Origin: Aspidiotus rigidus | Taxonomy: Eukaryota > Arthropoda > Insecta > Hemiptera > Diaspididae | DNA: 64,000 bases | NCBI GenBank assembly: GCA_035079385.1 | Contig: JAVHKY010000013.1 | Location: 6,136,001 to 6,200,000, forward strand | Reading direction: 5' to 3' | Shown here: piece by piece, positions 12,101 to 22,400 of the stretch | Position numbering within the stretch: the stretch's first letter is position 1 | How the letters are laid out: the number at the start of each line of letters is the position of its first letter | Translations under genes and position numbers: made by a program | The notes under the pieces: generated by a model | What the model was told of the DNA's origin: nothing | Database searches by the model: none | Seen by the model: the letters and a program-made list of their open reading frames with translations, nothing else

Positions 12101-15100
12101 TCGATTTTCCATGACGTCACAACACTGATACCTGTGGACAAAAGTACCCTATAAGAAGAACATTAACTTCCAGCAGCTTGATGATTCTCATAAGAATAAT
12201 ATAGGAACATTTCGATCATTCATCAGTAGGTACTTCAAAATGAAAGAAAAGTTAAGAATAAAGAGTGAATTTTCACACACAGGAAAGCTTCAAGATCGTG
12301 AATACCAACTTTTTATTCTTAACTTTTCTTTTAGTTTGAAGTACTGATGAATGATCGAAACGTTCCCATAGTAATCTTATGGGAATCGATATGCCGTTGG
12401 CTGGAACATTGCTGTTATCAATAGATATGACGTAGCTGGAAAATCGGTCTGAATAGGCCTACCCGTAAAAAGTCCATTAGCTTGATGTCACATCAACAGC
12501 TGATAAGAGTAAAGCAGCTCTCAGCAGACGTCACTATTGATAGGTATAAGAATTAAGAATGTAGGAGTAGGACGGGTCAGGTAGTTACCAAGAAAATTTT
12601 GATGTTGAGCGCTATGGATACACCTGGTTTGCTGTTTGTAAAAGTACCCACAATATTTCCTTCAAACATAATGGCTCTTATGACTCCGTGAGAAATACAT
12701 GCGGTGCAAAGATCATCATGTTAATGACTAATGAAAAATTCTTACGATAAAAGTATTTCAGAATCAAATTTTTATTTCTTAATCTTTTCTTGTTTTCAAT
12801 CAGTAACATGATTATTTTTGCTCCACATGTGAGAAGGGTTCTGGCAGAAGAGCCTCTGTCCCATAAGAAGTACATAGTGCGGAGGCCCTTTTGCCAGATA
12901 CGTCCTCATGTGTTATGGGAACCGCATATGCTTGAGAAATAGTATATGGCCACGGCCTACTTTATATAAGGCCGGAATGCAGAAAATGACAACAGCGCGC
13001 AGTGGATTCTTATCAGTGATGTTTCGGGGTGGTTCATGTTCATCGGTGCGGTGTAACCACGGTGTACGTGTACCGCACTTCGTCTCCTATCTGATTTTTA
13101 ATTTTCAAACGATGATAACTGCACTTGTACTGCACCAATTTTACTAAAATTGGGCTTAAAAAACAGAAAATCGTTTGCTCTTTAAGTTATATTCTCTTCG
13201 TTTTTTCCGAAAACCGCGTTTTATTAGCGTGCGAATCAAAATACTTGAATTTTTTCGTTTTTTCCCATAAGCGTCCATGTAAACCTGTATCCACTGATTT
13301 TAGAGTGCGACGTTGTGACTTCGCTACATTCCGGCCTTATATAAAGTAGGCCGTGATATGGCCGATTTGCCGATGTATTGGCCTGGGGTTTAATGGTGAA
13401 CAAGAGAACTTATGTATGTTTGTACATTGATTTTCAAACAGCCGTTATTTTTTCAATATCCCATTTATCACTTTTACTCCCCAACTCAAAGTTTAAACCC
13501 CAATCGATCGATGTTCAACATTGAAAACTTGTTCCCAACTGATGAGTGATAACAATGAGTGATTTTGATCGATAGTGCGCAATATTCTGCGATAGTACTG
13601 CAGAATTTTGCGATAGTTAGATAGTATCATGCGATGGTGCTTAGAACATTATCGACTCCTTCAAGAATAAACAGAGAACGATTTGATCGCTCGTGAAAAT
13701 TCAGAAGTGAGAAATAAGAAGGAATTCAACGTTGATAATGAGGAAATGGAAGTACTCAGGTGTTTGAAAATGTATTTTTGTTTCAAACTTATATTCTTCT
13801 TTTCAAGTATGAACAAATGATCGAATTCAATTTTTTTCCTTATGGAAAAGTCCATGTAGAAAAGCACCATCAGATTTCTCGACGTCACCATGGATGAGGA
13901 GGATATTTGGAATATGATGTATTATCAAATATTATCAATGCTATTCTTATGGGAATTAATTTATGTACTAGAAGAATTGAGCCTAATAATATTGTTGACG
14001 TAACCGGTGATGAATTTCATGGCATGAATCTTTTTTCATCTCTCAAAAGTCAAAAGTTCATTATTTTTTGTGGCAGAGTATTGCAGCTAGCTGAAAGCCA
14101 AAACCTGAATTCAGCTTAATATTTACTAATAAGAGAGGAGCTGAAGGTTTTCATTGAAACTTTTGTAAGCTAAAAGCTAAAATATGCCAAATTTGTTAAA
14201 AATTTTTTAGCTGTCCTGATTTTCTGAAAAATAAGGAAATACCTTGTTAAAGTGTTGACTGCTTCACCTCCTAGCCCCTAGGCTAGGTTAGCTTTCACAA
14301 AGAATTAACAAAAAATAGGAAAAATTGATTCCAGTGGAGTGCAGCTGTTCAGCCTGGCAGCTTATATAGTAGGCAGTCCACACAAATTGGAGAGGGAAGA
14401 TTAAGAATTGCCAATTTTTTCTGTTCACTTGGGAAAGTAATGCTTTTAAATGATTTCAATTCCAAGAATAATTTCTCAACTTGAGTCCAAACCTGCATTG
14501 AAGATCGTAAAAATTAAAAACTTTCTGTGACGTATATAACAAAAAATACAGATTGTATTTCGAGATTCCTCACGAAATTTGCATTAATGTTCCTAGACTA
14601 CCTCTCTATTAAAGATTATCGACCAAGCTCAATGATTTTTAGTCCAAGTCGTTTTGCTGTGTTTCCTCGTTATTGCTTCAGGAAAAAACAAGCGAACAAA
14701 ATTTACATCATCCCTTTGTCTCTTCTCCTTTTTACGTTAATTACCTGTAGGTACCTATTTCTGTGTAGAAACACCTCGTTCAGCATTCTTGTAACAAAAA
14801 ATGAAAAAGAAACCAATTTTTCATATAAAACTATACGCTATATTTATACTTTACTGATGATTTTTCTTTCTGATTTGCAGATAGACAATGCTTCCGTGCT
14901 AGACAATGTTTCTTCTACGCTGGAAAATGTTTCCACGCTGGACGATGTTTCCACGCTGTCATCAGCGACTCTCGTCGCAATGAGTCCAACACCCAACGGT
15001 CAACGTAACTCATGTCCGTCTCTCTATACTTCGTCCAACAATCTTCAACAACAATTGAACAATATTTATAATGCGAACCAACTCGATTTCATGGAGAAAG

Positions 15101-15581
15101 GTCATAATAACCCGAACCAATTCAACAATTCTGCTTGTTTGACTGGGCCAAATAATGCTTATAACTTTGGCGAAATAAGAACCTCACCTAAGAAATATGG
15201 TTCTGGTCCGGAACGTCAAAGATCGCAATCTCTGCCGCATACAAATGCTGGGTACGTGATTCCTACCTACAACAATGATTCATCATTCAGCATGAGCTCG
15301 CAGAACCCCTCAAGGTTACCAATAAACGCCAATTATGGCGCGACAAATGCTACTGCTCCCAACTACCAGCAAGAACAACAGTACCATTGCAATTCGCAGT
15401 TTGGTAATTTACAGCAACAACAACAACAGCAGCTGTTGGTTGCTAATGTAAACACATATGCAGAGAATGTGCAAATGAATGCTAGTTACTATGCAAATAA
15501 CGGGACATATCCAACGCGAACGCAACAACAACAACAACAACAGCAGCAGCAGCAGCAGCACCAGCAGCAGCAACAACAACT

Positions 15582-15648
<67 letters not shown>

Positions 15649-16611
15649 CAACAACAACAACAACTACAACAGCAGCAACAACAACAACAACAGCAAAAGC
15701 AGCAACAACTACAACAGCAGCAGATGGTTTCGCAGACGGCTGGTTTACCAAGTCCAGCGCCTGGCACAACGGCCCCCACACCCACATCTTTTGGTCATGT
15801 ACATCAGGCTTCAGCTAGGCATTGCAATTGTAACAGTCAACACTGCAATGCGCATTTCTATGAAGGTTCTAGCGCGGGGATGGGAGGACAGGCCCAGGCT
15901 CAAGCCCCTCCTAATGGAAACAGTGGATGTAAAATGAGTACAACTATGTCTTGGCAGCAGAGCAATGTTAACCATAATGTTCCTCAGCAACAGATGTCAA
16001 ATTTCAACAACTACACAAATGTTGATCAGCAGCTGCAACAATATAGTCAAATATCTCAAGGTGCGGCCAGTATAAATGCTCAAAATGATTACCAGAATGT
16101 ATTTGTCGAAGGAGTTCAGGCTCCTTGCAACGCTTTTAATATGAATGTAGCTAATGATGGTACAAATGCAAATTACGGCTACAATCACGCTCCCAACACC
16201 CAGGCTGTTAAATTTCAACAGACAGGCAATTATCAACGTCAAACCAATGTACAACAGCAGTATCCGCAGCAACAGCAGTTCTATCAGTCGCATAATCAGC
16301 AACAACAAGGATTCAAGTCTCAGCAACAGTACAACGAATTTCAGCAACAGACGCAGCAACAATTAGTATCGATGAATATGAGACCAGGCAACTATGAACG
16401 CACTTTACAATATGTGGAACAGTGTCAGGTGTACTCGGGCAACAACAGTAGCAACTCTGGAAATCAAGTGAATAGTACCAATAACACCATTAGCAATAAT
16501 ATTAGCGCTAACAATGGGCCTAATTCTTGTAATATGGTCATCAATGATATGTCGTCTTCACTGGGTTCGTTGTTAGAAGAAAATAAATATTTACAGATGA
16601 TACAGCAGTGA
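6127..16611 (+). CDS. ci: Gli/Cubitus interruptus zinc-finger transcription factor (5'-incomplete, 12 exons)
   Basis: This is the nuclear effector of Hedgehog signalling, which binds DNA through five C2H2 fingers. Exons: 6127-6225, 6299-6669, 7076-7291, 8615-8764, 8861-9025, 9106-9348, 9426-9569, 9672-9816, 9903-10084, 11601-11690, 11778-11963, 14881-16611. All junctions are GT-AG and keep frame, giving about 1239 residues plus missing N-terminal exons. Seen: [11 protein letters not shown] and the Sufu-contact motif SYGHLS in exon 2; a VKQE sumoylation-like site in exon 3; fingers at about residues 210-365, from ETNCHWKDC to [14 protein letters not shown], with linkers HTGEKPHKC and HTGEKPYMC and all zinc ligands present. 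After the fingers come PKA-type sites ([19 protein letters not shown]) and [14 protein letters not shown], as in Gli processing regions. The last exon has a long polyQ and ends with the Gli C-terminal motif ([16 protein letters not shown]). Identity as Gli/Ci is very secure; that it is the single insect orthologue is inferred. Confidence 0.96.
6883..6979. repeat. 97-bp inverted repeat in a ci intron
   Basis: GTTAAAATCAAAAATTGA at the left is matched by TCAATTTTTGATTTTAAC at the right, with further pairing of ACTTGTATCC and GGATACAAGT. It lies between exons 6669 and 7076. It has the structure of a small hairpin MITE; no coding potential. Confidence 0.6.
7240..9200 (+). other. ci: Exons encoding the five-finger Gli DNA-binding domain
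   Basis: Finger 1 is split between exons 7076-7291 and 8615-8764, after ...GELVK. Finger 2 (CFVCRWHEC) and the start of finger 3 lie in 8615-8764, finger 3's remainder and finger 4 in 8861-9025, and finger 5 (YVCKAPGC...) in 9106-9348. Each junction is phase 0. The sequence [20 protein letters not shown] is identical to vertebrate Gli proteins as I know them. No zinc ligand is missing. Confidence 0.95.
7292..8614. other. ci intron with dispersed degenerate repeat
   Basis: Intron between the two halves of finger 1. It holds repeated phrases such as CCTCCTTCTTTATGAAG and AACTCGAAATT in degenerate form, resembling material found elsewhere in the window. No exon is supported. Confidence 0.5.
10085..11600. 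other. ci intron, nothing recognised
   Basis: Flanked by the donor CAG|GTAAATG and the acceptor TTTACAG|AGG. The frames inside show no family motif and no clear repeat. Confidence 0.5.
12183..12385. mobile_element. ~200-bp inverted-repeat element in ci intron 11
   Basis: The arms contain TCTTAACTTTTCTT / AAGAAAAGTTAAGA and GATCATTCATCAGTA / TACTGATGAATGATC, around a short spacer. A related but diverged sequence (GAATGATTGAAACATTCC) is at about 4100. It is non-coding and probably a MITE. Confidence 0.55.
12841..12897. mobile_element. Small hairpin element with conserved loop, copy 1
   Basis: A hairpin of about 57 bases: stem CTGGCAGAAGAGCCTCTGT against GCGGAGGCCCTTTTGCCAG, loop CCCATAAGAAGTACATA. 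The loop recurs almost unchanged at 38775-38830 and 45921-45997, where the stem sequence differs but still pairs. It lies in ci intron 11. See findings for the argument that it is mobile. Confidence 0.6.
12951..13355. mobile_element. 405-bp non-autonomous DNA transposon with 29-bp TIRs and ATATGGC duplication
   Basis: The left terminus CACGGCCTACTTTATATAAG... is exactly mirrored at the right (...CTTATATAAAGTAGGCCGTG), giving inverted repeats of about 29 bp. The direct repeat ATATGGC flanks the element at 12944-12950 and 13356-13362. There is no transposase ORF. The CACGG...CCGTG ends match the style of the element at 34482-34943, suggesting one superfamily, possibly hAT- or P-like from the 7-8-bp duplications. 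That assignment is inference. Confidence 0.8.
13363..14880. other. Remainder of ci intron 11
   Basis: It is AT-rich, has no supported exon, and ends in the acceptor TGATTTGCAG at 14880. The open frame running from 14527 into the last exon is simply intron that happens to lack stops. Confidence 0.6.
15523..15723 (+). repeat. ci: CAG/CAA polyglutamine tract in ci last exon
   Basis: About 67 codons, nearly all Gln in mixed CAA and CAG, broken by single His, Leu and Lys codons. The mix of codons implies an old tract maintained at protein level as well as by slippage. Long frames on the minus strand and in other plus frames (poly-Cys, poly-Val/Ala, poly-Asn/Ser) are shadows of this tract. Further short Q runs occur at about 15412-15430 and 16250-16370. 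Confidence 0.9.
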
Positions 16612-17860
16612 AAGGGATTACTGGCAATGTGAATTGTTACCTTATTGTTTCAATATGTATTTTAATGACAATTCGAACCGGGCATCCGCTAGCATCGCTA
16701 ACAATGTGCGCGACTCGTTTACCTGTAACAATGCTATTACCAAAATTGGGAGAGGTTTCAAAACTATGGCGTGGGAACAATGGTAGAAAAATGAAAAATC
16801 TGTAGTAACTGTAACTCCTGATTGAAGCGGAATTCATCCCTTTCCAAGAACATCCTTAATAGGATGTGAGGGAGCCAAATCTGCTTCATTCAAGAGTCGA
16901 TTTCATTTTTTTCATTCTTCTTCCACATACGGCCATACCTAGTTTTGATACCTTGTGCGATTTCTTCCCTCTGCAGCGCGATGCTAGCGCTGCCTGGTTC
17001 GAATAGAGAATATAACTTATGTAATATTCTGATTCTTGTGAATTCGAATTTTTTTACCTATGTGTCACAAGTTTTTCTTTTTTGTATCTGTCTCAAGTTT
17101 ATTTCAGGATGTACATATCTTTTCAAACGTGATGTAAATTCATTTTGTGAGAAAAATATGTCTTTCATGCGATGTGAAAAGAGTAAATTAATATAATTCA
17201 ATCGAAATGGACAAGAGAAAAATATATAAAGGTTGTTAACTAACTCGTTTAGAGGTTATAATAATGTTGTTATTTTTTTAAATGTATTTTTCATGTTGGG
17301 GAAAGAAGATAATTTCAAAATGTGCGATAGTTTCATTGCACGGAATTCACTTTGTCCGTGTACTCTATTCGTAGATCTCGTTTCATTTATTCGAATAATT
17401 TTTCTTACTTTATTCAAGGTATATGTATGCGATTAAGAAATTTTTCATTATTTCGTATTAAAAATCAAATGAAATAGATACTCATATTGATAGATTTTTT
17501 GTAGTAAATCGGCGGTTCTTTTTTGTTGTATTGTTTTTTTTTTATTATTTTTTGTGACCGCATTTATTATTTTTTTTCCTTTTTACTACGCGTTCATGAG
17601 ATTTTCAGAACATTTTTCACTTTTCATTACGTATTAGTTTTTGGTGTCCAAAAATAAGCATTTATTTTACAGAATAATTAATTAAGAGTCAAATGTACTA
17701 TGTTTTTTGAATTTTGTAAATTTTACGTTTTATAACAATCATAAAAATTGTTGGCATGTGTATCGTAAAAAGAAAAATGGAAAAAAAAAATGAAATAAAG
17801 ATGCTCCTTCTATAATTTTGAAATCAATTTTTTTCGTATTCTACGGTGAGGTCAAAAATA
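16612..17860 (+). other. ci: Probable ci 3' UTR with polyadenylation signals
   Basis: AT-rich non-coding sequence follows the ci stop. AATAAA hexamers lie at 17794-17799 and 17857-17862, with T/GT-rich sequence between. This gives a 3' UTR of about 1.2 kb if the first is used. The exact cleavage site is not visible. Confidence 0.55.
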
Positions 17861-19345
17861 AACTAGGTTTCAAACAACCTTTGATCATGAAAAAAAAAAT
17901 AAATAATATTAATTCGACTGTTTCTTAAGTCTTGTACGAAAAGATTATCATCACGAAACCGATACAATGTGCTCCTAAGTACCTATATTGCATAAACTGG
18001 CGATCAAAATATGGGCCACGTCACAGGTGCTTTGGCCTGTGTGATCTTTTAGTCTTATCACATGAAAACTCGGTTTCAGTGTATCAAATTTAGTGGCACT
18101 CCGTCGAAAGCGAAAAAAAAAACTTGACGTTTCGTAGGTAACAACCTACATCATCAGAGGAAAATGATAAACTCTATAAAATCTCAGCCCAAAGAATACA
18201 AGTGAGTATATTGTGTGCGCGTACGAGTCTTCACAATAACGTCGTCTTCTAATATAGGCTTTGTCGAAAGAGAATCATATCGATGCGTTCCTAAAGATTT
18301 TTGTCGACTCACCCTCTTATCTTCATATGACGTAATCCATGCAAAAAATTTCATCCAATTACAGGTCAGTAATGAATATCTTTTTACTAATATTTTAGGA
18401 AATAATTTTATCATGCATGTACAGTATTTTTTCTTTCCTCCGAGAAAATATCTGCTTGAATAGGTTAATCAACCTTTGTTCTCTTTCAATGGAAGCTATT
18501 AAAAAAGAAGTTACAAAAATTAGGGAGTAAAACTGCTATGTCTTCAATATTACAAACTTTTTAAATTAGCTATTAAAATTCACGTGAAGATGTACATGCA
18601 TGATAAACGTGACAAAATCGACCCCAATCATAATCGAATATCATCAGAACTTATTTGAAGACTACAATACAAAACCACTGGATCACAACTCAAGTTTAAT
18701 TTTCAATTCTCAATTATAAACTTGAACTAAAGAATATTCTACAGACACCTATTTATTTATTTTTTGGGGGGAGGAGGGGGGAAGCATAATTTTCAATAGG
18801 TTACCAGCTCTGAAATTTTACAACAAAATCCGTTTTTGGCCCCGAAAATATTTCTATTCATACATTTTTCACATTGTACTTATCGCCTGCATTGGAAGGG
18901 ATATATTTGTAAAATTCACAGGCAGGAATTTTACGGGCTCAATTAACCGCTCGCCGATAAGCCGTTGCTCTATCAGTTTGGAGGGTAGGGTATTGTTCAT
19001 TCATATTGTGTTCTACCCGTATGATAAGAAAAATCTAGTTTAGTTTGAAAAACTACGCTGTCAAGATATAATTTGTACTTGTTCCGTACATGTGATTATC
19101 TACATGAATTGATCAATTCCTCCGTACACGAGGCACCGACGATATATTGTGTTAATTAATCTGATTGTTCGTTAATTTTTTATATACTGATGTATCGATT
19201 GGGAACTCAAGAGAATCAGTTGAATTGATTACCAGGTGAAACTCACAGATCGACAGTTGGATAAACAATTTAGGACACGTTGTGTAACCTACGAATAGTT
19301 CGCTTTTGGTGCTCATTTTCTTATTTCGTTTTTTCTTTGCTTTGG
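17861..19345. other. Intergenic stretch between ci and gene A
   Basis: No gene seen. It contains a hammerhead-like minus-strand motif (18120-18160), probably left by a Penelope-like element, and a G-rich run near 18765-18781. Confidence 0.45.
18120..18160 (-). ncRNA. Hammerhead-like core, probable Penelope-type relic
   Basis: Read on the minus strand: CTGATGA, one extra T, a 6-bp stem GTAGGT/ACCTAC with loop TGTT, then GAAA, CG, TC. This is the order of a hammerhead core (CUGAUGA, stem II, GAAA, short stem III, UC cleavage position). The extra U and a weak stem I make activity doubtful. The same arrangement recurs at 25908-25943 and 28920-28955. Confidence 0.4.
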
Positions 19346-19351
19346 TATAAA
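19346..19351 (+). promoter_or_regulatory. TATA box upstream of gene A
   Basis: TATAAA in the context TTTGGTATAAAATG lies 82 bases before the chosen ATG. That leaves room for a start site near TCATTAG (about 19384) and a short leader. It supports a promoter directly ahead of the signal-peptide exon. Confidence 0.5.
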
Positions 19352-19427
19352 ATGAAAAACACTTCTCTTAGTTTATTACACATTCATTAGCCTTATTACA
19401 ATTTTAAACGAGGTAGCGGAGAGTGAA

Positions 19428-22400
19428 ATGAAACGAAATCATTTATTTACAGTCAGTTTAGCCATCCTAAATTTCAATTTCTCCATTGGAATGGAAGGAG
19501 ATATTTTCAACATATCGTTCATAGAAGACACGCTATTTACTTTGGGTAAGTAGGCTATGTGTAGTGCTTTTTCTCGCTTAATATTCACCTCCCTAGGTCT
19601 TCAATTACACCGCGTCTTGTAGTATCGTTTTACAATCCTGTACCCTATATTTCACCGACGGTTTCACCATCCCAATATTATTTATCTATATACCTGGCCC
19701 CAACAACATCACAGAGACGTCAGAATGTGACATGAGACTTTTTAACAATTTATGATAGATCCTTATGGAACCAGAACATTGTGTAACAGATTCTGTGACA
19801 AATCTACAAGTGGCGCTATCTAACTTTCTTCATGCGGAAAATTTAGGAACTACAGTCAAATTATTTACAAAGTGATGAATAGGGCTTTTCCATGTCGGCG
19901 CATTGCATAGTATTCTCCTACGTGTTATCGAAATGGTAGTATTTTTAACATTGCTCTTAACGGCAAACTACTTCACAATGAAAATGAGTATGCAATCCAG
20001 CAACATCCATAAGAGCAATGTTAGAAATACTACCATTTCGATAACACGTAGGAGAATACGTATGCGATGTGCCGACATGGAAAAGCCCTATAGTCTCACA
20101 GTTACAAGTCTCATTTTGCACATCGGACAGCCAAATGCCAAAATACAAAACCCAATGTAAGCTGAATTTTTACTGATAAGAGCAAAATTCGAAACTAGAT
20201 TTATTTGTATCTTCACGCAAAATGAAAGCCGATTTTTTTTCAACTTTATTTTGACGTGGTCATGACCATTATTAGAAAATGATTTGGTCATAATTATAAT
20301 GGCTCATAATGGTCGAAATACAGAAAAACATTTTTTTGGAAACAGAAAAAGAAAAACGTTATACTCGTATTGTTATTGAAAATTTTTGAAAAAAAATCCG
20401 ATATCGCTGACAAAGTTGATTAAATTCACATTATCATAATTGAACTAAAAAAAAAAAAAAAAAACAAGAGTTTGAATTGAAGAAACTATAGTTACTTACC
20501 AAACAAAATAAACTTTTTTAATCAAAGATTCATTTGTAAAATCTTGCCTCAACACTGCCATATCCTTCAAACTCTTTGGCAAATCCTTCCTCATGAATGA
20601 ATAGTTGCATTTAATGATTCAGTCTTCCTTCATGAGTAATATGAATAAACGGCCTCTAGACTTTTACTATTGTCTCAAGAGGGATACTACAGTGCTGCTG
20701 TCAAATTTTACATATTTAATTATGAATGTTTGATTCAGGTCAAAAGTCTTCAATATTTTGTTTAGTAACTAGAGTTTTTCCAAATCAAACTCTTTTTTTT
20801 TTTTTTTTTTTTTTTTTAGTGCAGTTACGATCATTTAATAGACTTTCTCGATTCTTTTTTTTAAATATTCATTTGAATTATTTTTAGTTATAATGTGTCT
20901 ATTGCAAACAGTGTGTCCTAAAACATTTTTTGTTAATAAGTGATCATAATATTACTCGTTATTGGACTAAAAAAAAAAAAAAAAACGCTAAAAAGAGTTG
21001 GTTTAAAAAGTAACTGCAGTATCAAATTATCCAGTCCGTCATTCTATCATCATCTCCCAATGTTTTAAAAGAAGAAGAGAAATTCATCACAGTTGATAAT
21101 ATGGCGTACATTCATCAATTTTTTTTTTTGTTTTTGTTTTTATAGCAGCTAATGAAATGATTATATCTTAAAGTGTAACACAACTTGAAATAAAAGACTT
21201 CACAATAAGTATGTGACATCGATATTGGCATTTTGGACTATTGAAAAAAAACCAACACAAAAATACGCAGGCGGGGCAACGCTAGAATTGCACTTTTGAA
21301 GGAACTAATATAATTCTACACACTGACACGTCAATTTTATGTAGAACATAATATTCTAAATTCCATTGTTTCCTTTATCAAATTTGATCAAATTACCCAT
21401 TTTCTTTATCAAACATTGCTAGCGACCCTATAATTTGGCCAGTCCGGATTGCAGTCAGCCGAATTTTTACCGAGGGTGGTAAGCGATTCGATTTTAGGAC
21501 TTGAGCTTAAGGCTTAAATTTGAAGTAGAATTTCTTTTTGCTTAAAGTTAATGCTTATTTAAGACTTATGAGTTTTAACTTACAACTTAAGCTGAAAGTA
21601 CAAAAAATGTTTCTGTTAGAAAAAACGTGTTTTCTTCAGAAAAAATATGATTTTGCCTTATTTAAATTTTAAGCTTTTGTTTCGCTTATTAAGTCACTTA
21701 ATTAAGCGAATGAAAAATCGTTTCACTTCAGCTTATTTACAGCTTAAAATATGAATAAAACTTGAGCTTGTCACCCTTGATTTTCACTGATAAGAACGGA
21801 GCTGGATGCTTTCTTAAATATCCGGTAGCCAAAATCCAGAGCTGAAATTTTTGGCTGCAGTTCACTGCTGAGTTTTTTAATTTCATTCCAATTCCGAGTG
21901 AAGTTTAAATAATGTCCACCAGACGGTTGCTACTTGCTACCCGCGAATTCCGCATCATGGAGGAAACATTTTTTTTTAAAGAGCTTGTAAGTTGTAATTC
22001 ATTGTAAAACCAATGTGGAACTACTTTTTCTCGCTGATTTTTTTTCATTTGGAGCTGTAAAAGCGAGTATGAAATATCCAGCTTCTTAGAACGAATACTG
22101 GATTGAAGATAATATTGTTTAAAAATGATGTTACCTTATTCACACAACGCGTCCTCCTGCTTCCATTATGAATTTGACTGCAGCGCATCAATGGCTGCCC
22201 GGTCCAAAATGATATAACCTTGCGTTCTTGCCTCCAACAAAAAGATCAGGGATGAAAAGCCGATTCCAACGAATTTAAAACGTTACCTAGCTAAGACTAA
22301 TAAGTTTCTAATTGAGTTTCATTCGCTCAACTTTGGCTTTCTGCTTCTCGTATTGTTAGCTTTTCAGCAATCAATTATCGAAACGGTTTTGAGCCAAAAA

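Noticed and set aside
12345..12372. CTGATGA...GAAAC motif in the inverted-repeat element of ci intron 11
   Set aside because: Only six bases separate the two core boxes, so no stem II can form; it is not a hammerhead.
15482..15787. Long minus-strand frames (poly-Val/Ala and poly-Cys) and a plus-strand poly-Asn/Ser frame
   Set aside because: They are other-frame readings of the ci CAG/CAA tract and have no independent support.
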